Origin: Acidobacteriota bacterium
GTDB lineage: Bacteria > Acidobacteriota > Terriglobia > Bryobacterales > Bryobacteraceae
DNA: 43,622 nt
Direction: 5' to 3'
NCBI GenBank assembly: GCA_025352795.1
Contig: JANXSF010000065.1
Coordinates: forward strand, 1 to 43,622
The position numbers and the translations under genes were made by a program. Shown in pieces: positions 26,443-34,748 of the stretch (positions within the stretch are counted from its first letter, which is position 1; the number at the start of each line of letters is the position of its first letter). The notes under the pieces were generated by a model. The model was not told where the DNA came from, searched no databases, and worked only from the letters and a program-made list of their open reading frames with translations.

Positions 26443-26561
26443 CTAGGTGGGGAATGGCTGGGTTCCGTTGACCCGACTTCCCTCAGTTTTGCGCTTTTAA
26501 GAGTGCCAGTAAAAATTTATCTAGTGGATTGCAGATTTCGTACCGATAAGTGAGGTAGCTT

Positions 26562-27476
26562 ATGATTTTCCGGTTTGTTCCCGCCTTAATGACAGTCGCT
26601 ATGCTGTCATCCATTTCCACCCAGGCCCAGTTAACTCCACGCCAACTGTTTTATGACGACGGTAAAAAGGCACCTCCAGCGAAGAAGCTGCCCGAAGCGG
26701 AAGCTGTGGTACCGAAGCCCAATCCTCCTAAAAAGGTGGTTGCAGTTAGGCCAGTTCCCAAGAAATTGGAAGAACCCGAGCGTGCCAAGCGGATTCCTGC
26801 TGTTGAGCGTCCTAACGGAACTGGCGGGCGAATTGACAGCGGGCGAATAGACAATGTCCAGTTCACCCCTTTGGTTCTGCGCTATAGCATTTTGAAAATG
26901 GTGGAATCCGACCAATGGGTGGAAGTAGCCGAGGATTCGCGTTTTCAAACCGGGGAACGCATCCAGATTCAAGCAGAAGGCAATCAGAATGGCTACCTGT
27001 ACATATTGGCGCAAGGCACCAGTGGGACTTGGCAGACACTATTCCCTCGCAAAGACTTAGAGGGTGGCGATAATCGGGTAACGCCGCACACTCCAGTACG
27101 GTATCCCAGTGAAGATAAGACGTTTACTTTTGCGGGCAAGCCAGGTACAGAGAAAATCTTTATCGCCTACTCCCGGAATCCCGATGAAGACATTGACAAG
27201 CTGATTTATGAAGTGAACCGCAACGCCAATCCGGCAACTGGGAATCGCACGATGATGGCTTACAATACGCCTACCATTCAAAATTCGGAAGTGGAAAAAC
27301 TGAAAATTCGGTCTCGCGATCTGATCATTGAGACGGTGAAGGAAAAGGATGTGGCTTCCAGTAAGCCGAAGGCCGCCTCTATCGAACGTATGAAAGAAAC
27401 CGCAGTTTATGTGGCCACCAAAGATTCTTCACCGGGGGCCAAAGTGATTGCTGAAATCAGGCTGAAACATGAGTAA
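26562..27476 (+). CDS. Secreted DUF4384 domain protein
   Basis: The 304-aa protein has a signal peptide (ending SSISTQAQ) and a Lys/Pro-rich linker (about 30-90) suited to crossing the cell wall or periplasm. A DUF4384 domain follows (about 105-220), with the core QNGYLYILAQGTSGTWQTLFP and a later TFAGKPGTEKIFIAYS segment. DUF4384 is a domain of unknown function found beside caspases and Ser/Thr kinases in bacteria, and the same fold is fused to the kinase-cyclase at 18362-20461. It starts five nt after a GAGGT site and overlaps the next gene by 8 nt. Confidence 0.85.
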   Translation: MIFRFVPALMTVAMLSSISTQAQLTPRQLFYDDGKKAPPAKKLPEAEAVVPKPNPPKKVVAVRPVPKKLEEPERAKRIPAVERPNGTGGRIDSGRIDNVQFTPLVLRYSILKMVESDQWVEVAEDSRFQTGERIQIQAEGNQNGYLYILAQGTSGTWQTLFPRKDLEGGDNRVTPHTPVRYPSEDKTFTFAGKPGTEKIFIAYSRNPDEDIDKLIYEVNRNANPATGNRTMMAYNTPTIQNSEVEKLKIRSRDLIIETVKEKDVASSKPKAASIERMKETAVYVATKDSSPGAKVIAEIRLKHE

Positions 27477-28179
27477 GTCCATATATCCGCGTCGATTGCT
27501 GATTTTGCTGGCGGCTTGCGTGGGATTATCCGCCCAACCACAACCGTTTGTTGAACCTCAGTGGATGGATATTACCGTCGAACGGCAAACGAGTGATGGG
27601 AAACAAGGTACCGCTTGGAAGGCGATTGATCCGGCGCTGGTGCTAAATCAAGGGGATCTGATCCGCTTCAAGTTTCGCTCCAATTTCGACGGCTACCTAT
27701 ACGTCACCAATCGCGGGTCTGGTGGAAAGGTGGTGCTGCTGTTCCCCAGAGAAGAAACCGGCCAGGCCAACAGAGTCAAGGTTGCCCAGGATTATCTGAT
27801 TCCCGCCACCCAGTCCCACTTTCGCATTGCTGGGCCAGCCGGTTACGATTCCGTTTTTTGGTTGGTCAGCCCGGTTGCGCTTGCTAATTCCGCTGTGTTG
27901 CCAGAGACTATGCCCTCCAATGTCCAGCCCAGCCAACCGGCCAAACTCAGGCCTCGTTGCGACCCTACACAAATGCGTTCGCGGGGGCTTTGCCTTGATA
28001 ACGACGCTGGTCCACGCAATGTCCAGGATCCGGCCCAGGCACCGGGTGCCATTGCCGCCACTCCCGATCTAAAGCCTCGGGAACTAACAATTATTCAGAG
28101 TAAAGATAAAACCCGCCTTTCCAACGGTGGAAACCTGGGTGGCCCGGTGGTTTACGAATTCCGGTTGGCTCATAAATGA
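27469..28179 (+). CDS. Second secreted DUF4384 domain protein
   Basis: The 236-aa product has a signal peptide (ending CVGLSAQ) and a DUF4384 domain with FDGYLYVTNRGSGGKVVLLFP and an FRIAGPAGYDSVFWLVSP segment. It is clearly related to the preceding protein, so the pair probably arose by duplication. The C-terminal part has two cysteines (RCDPTQMRSRGLC) that could form a disulfide, and it ends in a strand like its neighbour's (VYEFRLAHK versus KVIAEIRLKHE). Its ATG lies inside the end of the upstream gene. The next gene starts 69 nt downstream. Confidence 0.85.
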   Translation: MSKSIYPRRLLILLAACVGLSAQPQPFVEPQWMDITVERQTSDGKQGTAWKAIDPALVLNQGDLIRFKFRSNFDGYLYVTNRGSGGKVVLLFPREETGQANRVKVAQDYLIPATQSHFRIAGPAGYDSVFWLVSPVALANSAVLPETMPSNVQPSQPAKLRPRCDPTQMRSRGLCLDNDAGPRNVQDPAQAPGAIAATPDLKPRELTIIQSKDKTRLSNGGNLGGPVVYEFRLAHK

Positions 28180-28248
28180 GCAAACTATTTTGACCCTAAC
28201 ATTCGTTTAGTTACGCACATATACTTATAAAGACCAAACTCCTCCATC

Positions 28249-30522
28249 ATGGCCAAGGACGTAATCCTAGCAGCAAACCTGGGCGGCACGCCCATAGATG
28301 GAGAAGAGTTGTCGGCGATCCCCGACTTCTCATCCATCCGCAAAGAAATCTGGGGAAAATTCCCCGGTGCCATTGCAAAAAAAACCTACAAGCCGGGTGA
28401 AATGATCATGCGTGAAGGGGAAAGCGGCAGCACTGCTTTCTATGTCCTTTCGGGCACGGTAGATATTTATATCAACAGTCCTATTGCTTCCGCCAAATCG
28501 AAACAAGCTAAATCAAAGAGCCTGTTCAAGGGCTTTACAAAAATCACCAGCTACCTGAAGGGCGAACCGGATCGAACCGAAAAAGGTCGCATGCAGCGGA
28601 CCCATATCCCCGTGGATGCATCGGTAGATCTGCCAATGGACAATCCCATTGCCACCATCGGGCCCGGCGAATTAATCGGCGAACTGGCGGCACTGGCGGC
28701 TTTGAAGCAGGATCGGTTGAAGCGACCCAAGTTCTACCCGCGTTCGGCTACGGTGCGAGCCCAGACGGATGTCGTAATGCTGGAAATGTTGCCCAACATT
28801 TTGAATAACGTCCTATACAATGCCCCGGCTTTTAAGGACAAGCTCAATAAAAACTACCGCACTCGGGCGCTCGATGCGCACTTCCGCTCTGTGCCCGTAT
28901 TCTGTAACGTCAGTCAGGAATTTCTGGATAAGTTGCGGGATCGGGTGGAACTTGTCGATGTCGTACCTGGCCAGGTGATTTGTAAACAGGGCGATGTGGC
29001 CGATGCCTTTTACCTTGTTCGATTAGGTTTCGTGAAAGTGGCCCAGGAGTTCCCCGGCGGCGAGTTCGTTCTTACCTATTTATCTCGCGGCTCCTATTTC
29101 GGTGAAATGGGATTGCTGCCACCAGCCTTTCGAGTTCGGGCCAGGGGCAATCAACCCGGCCAAATCGCCGAAGGCGCACTTTCTGCTGAACCGTTGATCT
29201 GTGGTCGTGCTCCAGAAGGGGATCGGGGACTGGCTGCCAACTGGGACGATTATATTTCCCGCGATCATTTTCAAATGGCCGCTGAAGGAACTCAGGTTCG
29301 AGTCACGCGTCTGCCATCGGGCAAGAATCCCATTCTGTTCCGCATGAAGCCCGCCGATAGTTTCCTGCTGCCTGCTGGGGAAAGCTTTGTGGTGGGCAAC
29401 ACTACGTTTGAAATTCTGGAAGATCCTTTCCTGACGGGCAAGCGCACTGCCACCTGCACATCAATGGATTTTGTTCAGTTGGTGAAGATCAAAGCGGAAG
29501 ACTTCGCCCTGATGCTGAGCGAGTTTCCCGAAGTGAATGCGTCCATCACGGAAGTGGCCCGGGCTCGCCGACAAATGGACATGCAGTTGTTGAATCGGGT
29601 GCAAACTGTCTCGCTCAACGATTTTCTAAAACAGGAATTGATGCAGGGTCAGAACTTGCTGCTGATTGATCTCACCAAGTGCACTCGCTGTGATGAATGC
29701 GTCAAAGCTTGCGTATCGACGCATACCGATGACGTTACCCGTTTGATTCGCGATGGTCTGCGCTTCGATAAGTATCTGGCCCCCACCAGTTGCCGTGCTT
29801 GTATGGATCCGTTGTGTATGACGCGCTGTCCGGTGGGGTCTATCCGGCGTAAAGAATCGCTCGATATCGTGATTGAGGATTGGTGCATCGGCTGTGGCAA
29901 CTGTGCCATTGATTGCCCCTACGGCAACATCAATGTTGTGGAACTGCTGATCAACGGCGAAAAGGGTCAGCACGCCGAAGCCAAGCCGAAGGCTGTTGTT
30001 TGCGACCTTTGCACCGAATATGACGAACCGAACTGCGTGCGGGCCTGCCCTCATGACGCAGCCATTCGTGTGGAACCGAAATCTTTCTTTGCCAAGGAAT
30101 TAGCTGGTCTGCAGTTGGCAGTCCCGAACCTGCCGCATCACGATGCAGCGTCCGCGAATGTGGATTATTCCAGCAACATGGAAACTCGCATCTACTCCAA
30201 TGCCAGTGATCTGCTGCCCTTGCTCCCGCAATTGAAAATGCTGGAAGGTCCACGACCCGGTTCCACGCTGCAGTTGCGCATTCCGGCCACTACATTTGGG
30301 CGCGGTGCGGAAAACGATTACCGCTTTGCTGACGATACGCAAATGTCCCGGAATCAGTGCCGCATTGTGATGGAGAACAAGCGGTTCATTCTTACGGACA
30401 ACAGTTCCACCAACGGCACCCTGGTCAATGGCAATGTCGTCACTGAAATAGAGCTGCGTTCCGGGGACGTAATCGAATTTGGAGAAATCATGTTGGAGTT
30501 TCAGTCGGGGCAAATTCTATGA
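28249..30522 (+). CDS. Redox-signalling fusion: two cyclic-nucleotide-binding domains, inserted FHA-like domain, four [4Fe-4S] sites, C-terminal FHA domain
   Basis: The 757-aa protein has no signal peptide, so it is probably cytoplasmic or membrane-associated. CNB1 spans about 35-180, with cassette LIGELAAL...PRSATV. CNB2 spans about 210-430; its cassette starts at SYFGEMGLLP (282-291) and seems to resume at GKRTATC (397-403). An FHA-like domain lies between, with ICGR at 317-320, ISRDHF at 336-341 and PSGKNP at 356-361. Four ferredoxin-type cysteine sets follow (478-605): CTRCDECVKAC, CRACMDPLCMTRCP, CIGCGNCAIDCP and CDLCTEYDEPNCVRACP. They resemble DmsB/HybA-type electron-transfer subunits. 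A second FHA domain ends the protein (FGR 683-685, SRNQ 700-703, STNGTLVNG 720-728). It overlaps the b-type gene by 4 nt. Confidence 0.93.
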   Translation: MAKDVILAANLGGTPIDGEELSAIPDFSSIRKEIWGKFPGAIAKKTYKPGEMIMREGESGSTAFYVLSGTVDIYINSPIASAKSKQAKSKSLFKGFTKITSYLKGEPDRTEKGRMQRTHIPVDASVDLPMDNPIATIGPGELIGELAALAALKQDRLKRPKFYPRSATVRAQTDVVMLEMLPNILNNVLYNAPAFKDKLNKNYRTRALDAHFRSVPVFCNVSQEFLDKLRDRVELVDVVPGQVICKQGDVADAFYLVRLGFVKVAQEFPGGEFVLTYLSRGSYFGEMGLLPPAFRVRARGNQPGQIAEGALSAEPLICGRAPEGDRGLAANWDDYISRDHFQMAAEGTQVRVTRLPSGKNPILFRMKPADSFLLPAGESFVVGNTTFEILEDPFLTGKRTATCTSMDFVQLVKIKAEDFALMLSEFPEVNASITEVARARRQMDMQLLNRVQTVSLNDFLKQELMQGQNLLLIDLTKCTRCDECVKACVSTHTDDVTRLIRDGLRFDKYLAPTSCRACMDPLCMTRCPVGSIRRKESLDIVIEDWCIGCGNCAIDCPYGNINVVELLINGEKGQHAEAKPKAVVCDLCTEYDEPNCVRACPHDAAIRVEPKSFFAKELAGLQLAVPNLPHHDAASANVDYSSNMETRIYSNASDLLPLLPQLKMLEGPRPGSTLQLRIPATTFGRGAENDYRFADDTQMSRNQCRIVMENKRFILTDNSSTNGTLVNGNVVTEIELRSGDVIEFGEIMLEFQSGQIL

Positions 30523-31487
30523 TCATCGGACGCGATCAGTTGCAGTGGGTTTACGCCACCACAGCCATCGCCCTGGCATCCACAGCGGCCTATCTTGCCT
30601 ATGCGGTGCTGTCAGCCAACGGACCTCGCGGCGGTTCCGCCATGGGTTTGGTGTTTGGATTTGCCGGAACCGGGGTCATCGTATTTGAATGTCTGTTGAG
30701 CCTGCGTAAAAAATATCCCGCATCCCCCATTGGACGGGTAAGTCTTTGGCTGCGCGCCCACGTCTGGTTGGGAATGCTCAGTTTTCTACTGATCCTGTTT
30801 CACTCGGGCTTTCATTGGGGACGAGGATTGGCCAGCCTGCTCATGTGGATTTTCGCCACCATCACCGTCAGCGGCATTGTGGGGGTTGCCTTGCAGAACT
30901 ACATTCCAACTCGCATGATGGAACTGGTTCGACGAGAAACGATATTTGCCCAGATTCCCCATAATATCATCGAATTGCGCAAGGAAGCTGATGAGCGGAC
31001 GGAATTTGTTACCGCTGATTTGGGTTTGGAAGTTGCCGACGCTGAATTTCAGCGCGCTGGCGGTGTAAAACAATATTTCGACCCTTCGCAAAAAGCAGGG
31101 GCAGCGGAAAAGATCGCCGTGTTTGTGGAACAGCGCAAGAACACCCGTCAAATTGATGTAGGACAGGAGGCGGCAGCAATTCTTCGGTCGCACTACTTAC
31201 AGGAAATCCGCCCCTTCCTGTTCGCCAAGCCGCAACCACTTTCTGGAAAATTGTTTCAGACTGAACAAACCTTGCAGGCCTATTTCAACTTTCTGCGGAC
31301 CATCCTGCCGGTGGCGTCGCATTCGGTGCTGAACGATCTGGAATCCATTTGCGAAGAGCGCCGCCAGTTGGGTGTACAAGTCCGCCTGCATCATTTACTG
31401 CATGGCTGGCTGTATCTTCATGTGCCGCTATCCATGGCATTTTTAGTGTTGACTTTGGTCCACGCGGTGGTTTCACTGCGCTATTAA
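30519..31487 (+). CDS. Integral membrane b-type cytochrome-like protein
   Basis: The 322-aa protein has about five hydrophobic segments, near residues 10-32, 41-61, 80-97, 105-126 and 297-319. Histidines lie in or at the edges of helices: H81 (RAHVWLG), H95 and H99 (FHSGFHWG), H291/H292/H295 (HHLLHGW), H301 and H315 (LVHAVVSL). This arrangement suggests heme b ligation and quinone exchange, like cytochrome b561 or the membrane subunits of FeS dehydrogenases. A soluble helical insert of about 170 residues (127-296) separates the first four helices from the last. Its start overlaps the FeS gene's stop by 4 nt, and the decaheme gene starts 1 nt after it, so the three probably form one complex. 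Confidence 0.8.
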   Translation: MIIGRDQLQWVYATTAIALASTAAYLAYAVLSANGPRGGSAMGLVFGFAGTGVIVFECLLSLRKKYPASPIGRVSLWLRAHVWLGMLSFLLILFHSGFHWGRGLASLLMWIFATITVSGIVGVALQNYIPTRMMELVRRETIFAQIPHNIIELRKEADERTEFVTADLGLEVADAEFQRAGGVKQYFDPSQKAGAAEKIAVFVEQRKNTRQIDVGQEAAAILRSHYLQEIRPFLFAKPQPLSGKLFQTEQTLQAYFNFLRTILPVASHSVLNDLESICEERRQLGVQVRLHHLLHGWLYLHVPLSMAFLVLTLVHAVVSLRY

Positions 31488-31488
31488 T

Positions 31489-32832
31489 ATGGCAAAAGAA
31501 GAAAAACCCATCCCCTACCAGTCGCGGATTTTGGACACCAAAGGTGTGGCACAGCGGCTGGACTTGCGTTATCTTTCTAAGCCCAACCGTTTCAACGATC
31601 TTCGCCGCAAGCTAACGTGGATCGCCCCATTGGTCGCGGCTATTGCCTGTATTCCGTTCCTCACGGGCATCGGTCCACTGGACAAAGTTTTCTCCAACGG
31701 CCCGGTATCGAAATCCCATGCCATCTTTGAACAGAATTGCCAGTTGTGCCATGCTCAAGCTTTTTCCAAAGTAGCTGATGCTACTTGCAATCAATGTCAT
31801 GACGGAGCATCGCATCCCGCCAAAATGATCGATACCGGCAAACCGAATCGGGAAGTGCGCTGTGCTACTTGCCATGAGGAACATCGCGGTTCGTCTGAAC
31901 TGAAAATCGTGGCCAATCGAAACTGCACCACTTGCCACGCATCGTTGAAACAGAGTGGCACCGGCATTCAGTTAACAAACGTCGTCATCTCCGCTTTCAA
32001 AGAAGGGAAGCACCCAAACTTTCCTCAACCGGGTCTGGTGGATAATCGCCCTCTGAAATTGAACCACGCCATTCACATGCCCAAAGACGCCAAAACCATT
32101 CGCGGCATGAAACTCCCCATGAAATGCACGGAGTGCCACACCCCTTCAGCGAACCTCGCCTCGGGCGGCTTGGAGCCAGTCACTTTCGACAAAAACTGCA
32201 TGCAATGTCACAAGCGGGAATTGGAATTTGTTCTGCCGGGATTGGCCGTGGAAGCTGCCCCGGCCCCACATACCAAGGACGCTCTTAAAATTCGTCAATT
32301 CATTCTTGAGACATATCAAAATCTGGCCGCTGCCAATCCATCTTTGACCCGCCGGCCGCTTGATCGTGACATGAACCCTGAACCGAACGCTGCTTCCTGG
32401 ATCGCCAAAGCGACAAAAATGTCCGAAGAGTATCTGTTCAATCACAAATGCAAATACTGCCACGAATATGCCGCTATGGATGGCAGCTTCCCGGTGATCC
32501 GGAAAGTAAATCGGATTCAAGGGCGCTATGTGGAATCAAAGCCGGAAGGCGAACCCTGGTTGCAGCGGGCTGAGTTCAGTCATCGGGCGCATCGGGCCTT
32601 GGATTGTGCCGGATGCCATGCCCAAGCCAAGACCAGCACCAAAACATCGGACGTGTTGGTTGCGGGCATGAAGGATTGTACGGCCTGCCATGGTGCCAGC
32701 GGTACGCAAATCGACAACTGCTCCACATGCCATGCCTATCACAACAAGTCGAAAGAGCAGGATCACGACCGCCGCAGCCTGCAACAACTGATCGGGAAAC
32801 TATTTTCTATTCCTTCACAAGGATATTATTAG
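31489..32832 (+). CDS. Membrane-anchored decaheme cytochrome c
   Basis: The 447-aa protein has one N-terminal transmembrane anchor (about 42-62) after a cytoplasmic tail; the rest should face the periplasm. Ten CxxCH sites are visible in order: CQLCH, CNQCH, CATCH, CTTCH, CTECH, CMQCH, CKYCH, CAGCH, CTACH and CSTCH. A heme-free stretch of about 90 residues separates the first six from the last four. Additional histidines (HEEH, LNHAIHM, FSHRAHRAL) can serve as second axial ligands, as in NapC/NrfB-like and cytochrome c7-type proteins. It likely accepts electrons from the adjacent b-type protein and passes them to soluble periplasmic cytochromes. Confidence 0.92.
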   Translation: MAKEEKPIPYQSRILDTKGVAQRLDLRYLSKPNRFNDLRRKLTWIAPLVAAIACIPFLTGIGPLDKVFSNGPVSKSHAIFEQNCQLCHAQAFSKVADATCNQCHDGASHPAKMIDTGKPNREVRCATCHEEHRGSSELKIVANRNCTTCHASLKQSGTGIQLTNVVISAFKEGKHPNFPQPGLVDNRPLKLNHAIHMPKDAKTIRGMKLPMKCTECHTPSANLASGGLEPVTFDKNCMQCHKRELEFVLPGLAVEAAPAPHTKDALKIRQFILETYQNLAAANPSLTRRPLDRDMNPEPNAASWIAKATKMSEEYLFNHKCKYCHEYAAMDGSFPVIRKVNRIQGRYVESKPEGEPWLQRAEFSHRAHRALDCAGCHAQAKTSTKTSDVLVAGMKDCTACHGASGTQIDNCSTCHAYHNKSKEQDHDRRSLQQLIGKLFSIPSQGYY

Positions 32833-33549
32833 ATGCAGGTATTCGGACTCTGTCACATTGGTCGTATTCGCAAAAACAATGAAGATTGTTTGCGCATGGA
32901 ACTTGCTATCAACACGGTCATTGTCGCCGATGGCATGGGTGGGGCGAATGCCGGGGAAGTGGCTTCCGCCATCACGGTGGAAACGGTTACCGCTTCTCTT
33001 TCCCAAGTAAGCGAAGAATTGGGAACAGAGGAACAAATCAAAGAGGCCATTCGCGCCGCCAATACCAAGGTTTGGGAAACTGCCAATCAACGAAAAGAGT
33101 GTCAGGGCATGGGTTCCACCATCGTCATGGCCCATTGGCGAAATAACCGGATCTGGATCCAGAACTGCGGCGACAGTCGGGCATACCGTTTTCGCAACGG
33201 CCAGTTGACTCAGCTCTCCTACGATCAAAACGTTGGCAACGAATTACGCCATAGCCTGGGGTTAACTGAAGAGCAGGTGCTGAAGTATCCCCAACGAAAC
33301 GTGCTGACCATGGCCGTCGGTGTCGGCCCTGAAATTCTCATCCGCTGCTATGCCGAACCCATGGAGCTGGGCGATCTGTATTTGCTGTGTTCCGACGGCC
33401 TCTATGGTCCCGTATGCGACAACGAAATCATCCAGATTCTGGGCAGTGCGCAACCGTTGCCAGCTTTGGCCGCCACCCTCATTGACCTGGCGAATGCCAA
33501 CGGCGGCCCCGACAATATCACCGTCGCTCTTTTGCGGCAGGAGGTATAG
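32833..33549 (+). CDS. PP2C-family protein phosphatase (Stp1/PrpC-like)
   Basis: The 238-aa protein is a bacterial PP2C metal-dependent Ser/Thr phosphatase of standard length. Motifs are visible in order: RKNNED (metal-binding D18), VADGMGG (D33), GMGSTIV, NCGDSRAYR, LCSDGLYG and the closing GPDNITV. No membrane segment is present, so it acts in the cytoplasm. It begins directly after the decaheme gene's stop and is followed 5 nt later by a kinase gene. That pairing is the usual genetic sign of a reversible phosphorylation switch. The FHA domains of the nearby FeS protein are plausible readers of that switch. Confidence 0.96.
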   Translation: MQVFGLCHIGRIRKNNEDCLRMELAINTVIVADGMGGANAGEVASAITVETVTASLSQVSEELGTEEQIKEAIRAANTKVWETANQRKECQGMGSTIVMAHWRNNRIWIQNCGDSRAYRFRNGQLTQLSYDQNVGNELRHSLGLTEEQVLKYPQRNVLTMAVGVGPEILIRCYAEPMELGDLYLLCSDGLYGPVCDNEIIQILGSAQPLPALAATLIDLANANGGPDNITVALLRQEV

Positions 33550-33554
33550 CGGCG

Positions 33555-34748
33555 ATGGAAACAATTGGTACTTACAAAATTCAAAGCACTCTCGCTCCCG
33601 GCAAGCGACCCGTTTACATTGCGACGGCCAAGGATGGCTCGAAGGTAGTCATCAAGACGGCACCAGTGAAGGATTTGGGAGATGAGGAACGGGCTCGCTT
33701 TCTGCGCGAAGCGGATATTTGTTCCAAGCTGGATCATCCCAATTTGGTGAAAGTCATTGAATCGGGCGAAGCCAGTGAAGTTTTGTATCAAGTGATGGAG
33801 TGCCTGGAAGGCATGGATCTGAACAAGGCCATCGCATCGGGACGTCCGTTTTCCTGGGCTGACAAACTGACCATTATGGAAGCCGTTTGCTCGGGACTTC
33901 AATATGCGCATTTGCAAGGCTTAGTCCATCGCGATATTAAACCCGCCAATCTTTTTTTAGAAACATCAGGTAACACCCGCATCCTCGATTTCGGGATGGC
34001 CCGCGAGGGTGCATCCCAATTAACCCGAGTTGGTTCCGCAGTGGGCACGCTAAACTACATGGCTCCCGAGCAGGTTCGTGGTGAGACCTGTACCGCACCC
34101 ACCGATGTTTTCGCCGCTGGTATTGTCTTTCATCAACTGTCCACCGGTCAGCATCCTTTCGCCTCAGGAAAAAAAACATTGCCAGAAATTCTGAGTGCTA
34201 TTTTGTTCGATGGACCTCCCCCTTGGGGTGCGACGGGGGACTCCGCGCCCGAAGGACTTGAATTCGTCGTTCGCCGAGCCCTGGATAAGGATCCAACCAA
34301 GCGCTGGCAAAACGCCGGGGAATTGATGCAAGCCCTCGCCTTATGCCGATTTACCCTAAACAATCAACCTACCCCACCAATTAAGTCGGCGGCCGCACCA
34401 GTTTCTGCACCCGCTCCCTTGACACAGCCTGATCCTGAAAAGACGGTTGTCGTCAAACGGGATACTCCGCGTCCGCTAGCTCCTGCTGCCATCGCAGTGC
34501 CCCCGCCAACTCCTACACCCGCGCCTACGCCTGCACCCATACTTCCACCGGTCGGTGTCCGATTTTGTAGCGCCTGTACCTACGCAAACCCGAAAGATAA
34601 CCCGGTGTGCGGCAAATGCGGCATCCCATTTGCCGCCCAATCCGCCACCACGTTGGAGGAAGGAATGGGTAGGAATCTTTGGATTCTTTTGGGTGCCGTA
34701 GTCCTGCTTTTCATCGCGGTTATTGTGGTAGGTATGATCTCCAAATAA
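33555..34748 (+). CDS. Membrane-anchored Ser/Thr protein kinase with RanBP2-like zinc finger
   Basis: The 397-aa protein has a kinase domain (about 7-262) with K34 (VVIK), E52, HRDIKPAN at 125-132, DFG at 145-147 and APE at 170-172. The glycine-rich loop is degenerate (LAPGKRPVYIA), which may weaken nucleotide binding, but the other catalytic residues are present. A proline-rich linker (about 273-333) leads to a zinc-binding module with Cys at 338, 341, 352 and 355. Its spacing and the CTYANP segment are like RanBP2-type fingers. One TM helix (about 375-394) ends the protein, leaving essentially no extracytoplasmic sensor. The stop overlaps the NDH-2 start (TAATG). Confidence 0.93.
   Translation: METIGTYKIQSTLAPGKRPVYIATAKDGSKVVIKTAPVKDLGDEERARFLREADICSKLDHPNLVKVIESGEASEVLYQVMECLEGMDLNKAIASGRPFSWADKLTIMEAVCSGLQYAHLQGLVHRDIKPANLFLETSGNTRILDFGMAREGASQLTRVGSAVGTLNYMAPEQVRGETCTAPTDVFAAGIVFHQLSTGQHPFASGKKTLPEILSAILFDGPPPWGATGDSAPEGLEFVVRRALDKDPTKRWQNAGELMQALALCRFTLNNQPTPPIKSAAAPVSAPAPLTQPDPEKTVVVKRDTPRPLAPAAIAVPPPTPTPAPTPAPILPPVGVRFCSACTYANPKDNPVCGKCGIPFAAQSATTLEEGMGRNLWILLGAVVLLFIAVIVVGMISK

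Larger units (their letters stand above)
26252..26561. promoter_or_regulatory. Divergent control region between the two long operons
   Basis: This 310-nt gene-free stretch is the only gap between the 13-gene minus-strand run and the 8-gene plus-strand run. It is locally A/T-richer than the flanking genes and contains candidate promoters for both directions, listed separately. I see no riboswitch, tRNA or clear operator palindrome in it. It is the natural place for shared control of both operons. Confidence 0.65.

Noticed and set aside
28180-28248. Possible promoter before the CNB-FeS-FHA gene
   Set aside because: TATACT at 28220-28225 lacks a -35 box at proper spacing, and TTGACC at 28190 is 24 nt away; I do not support it as a separate promoter.
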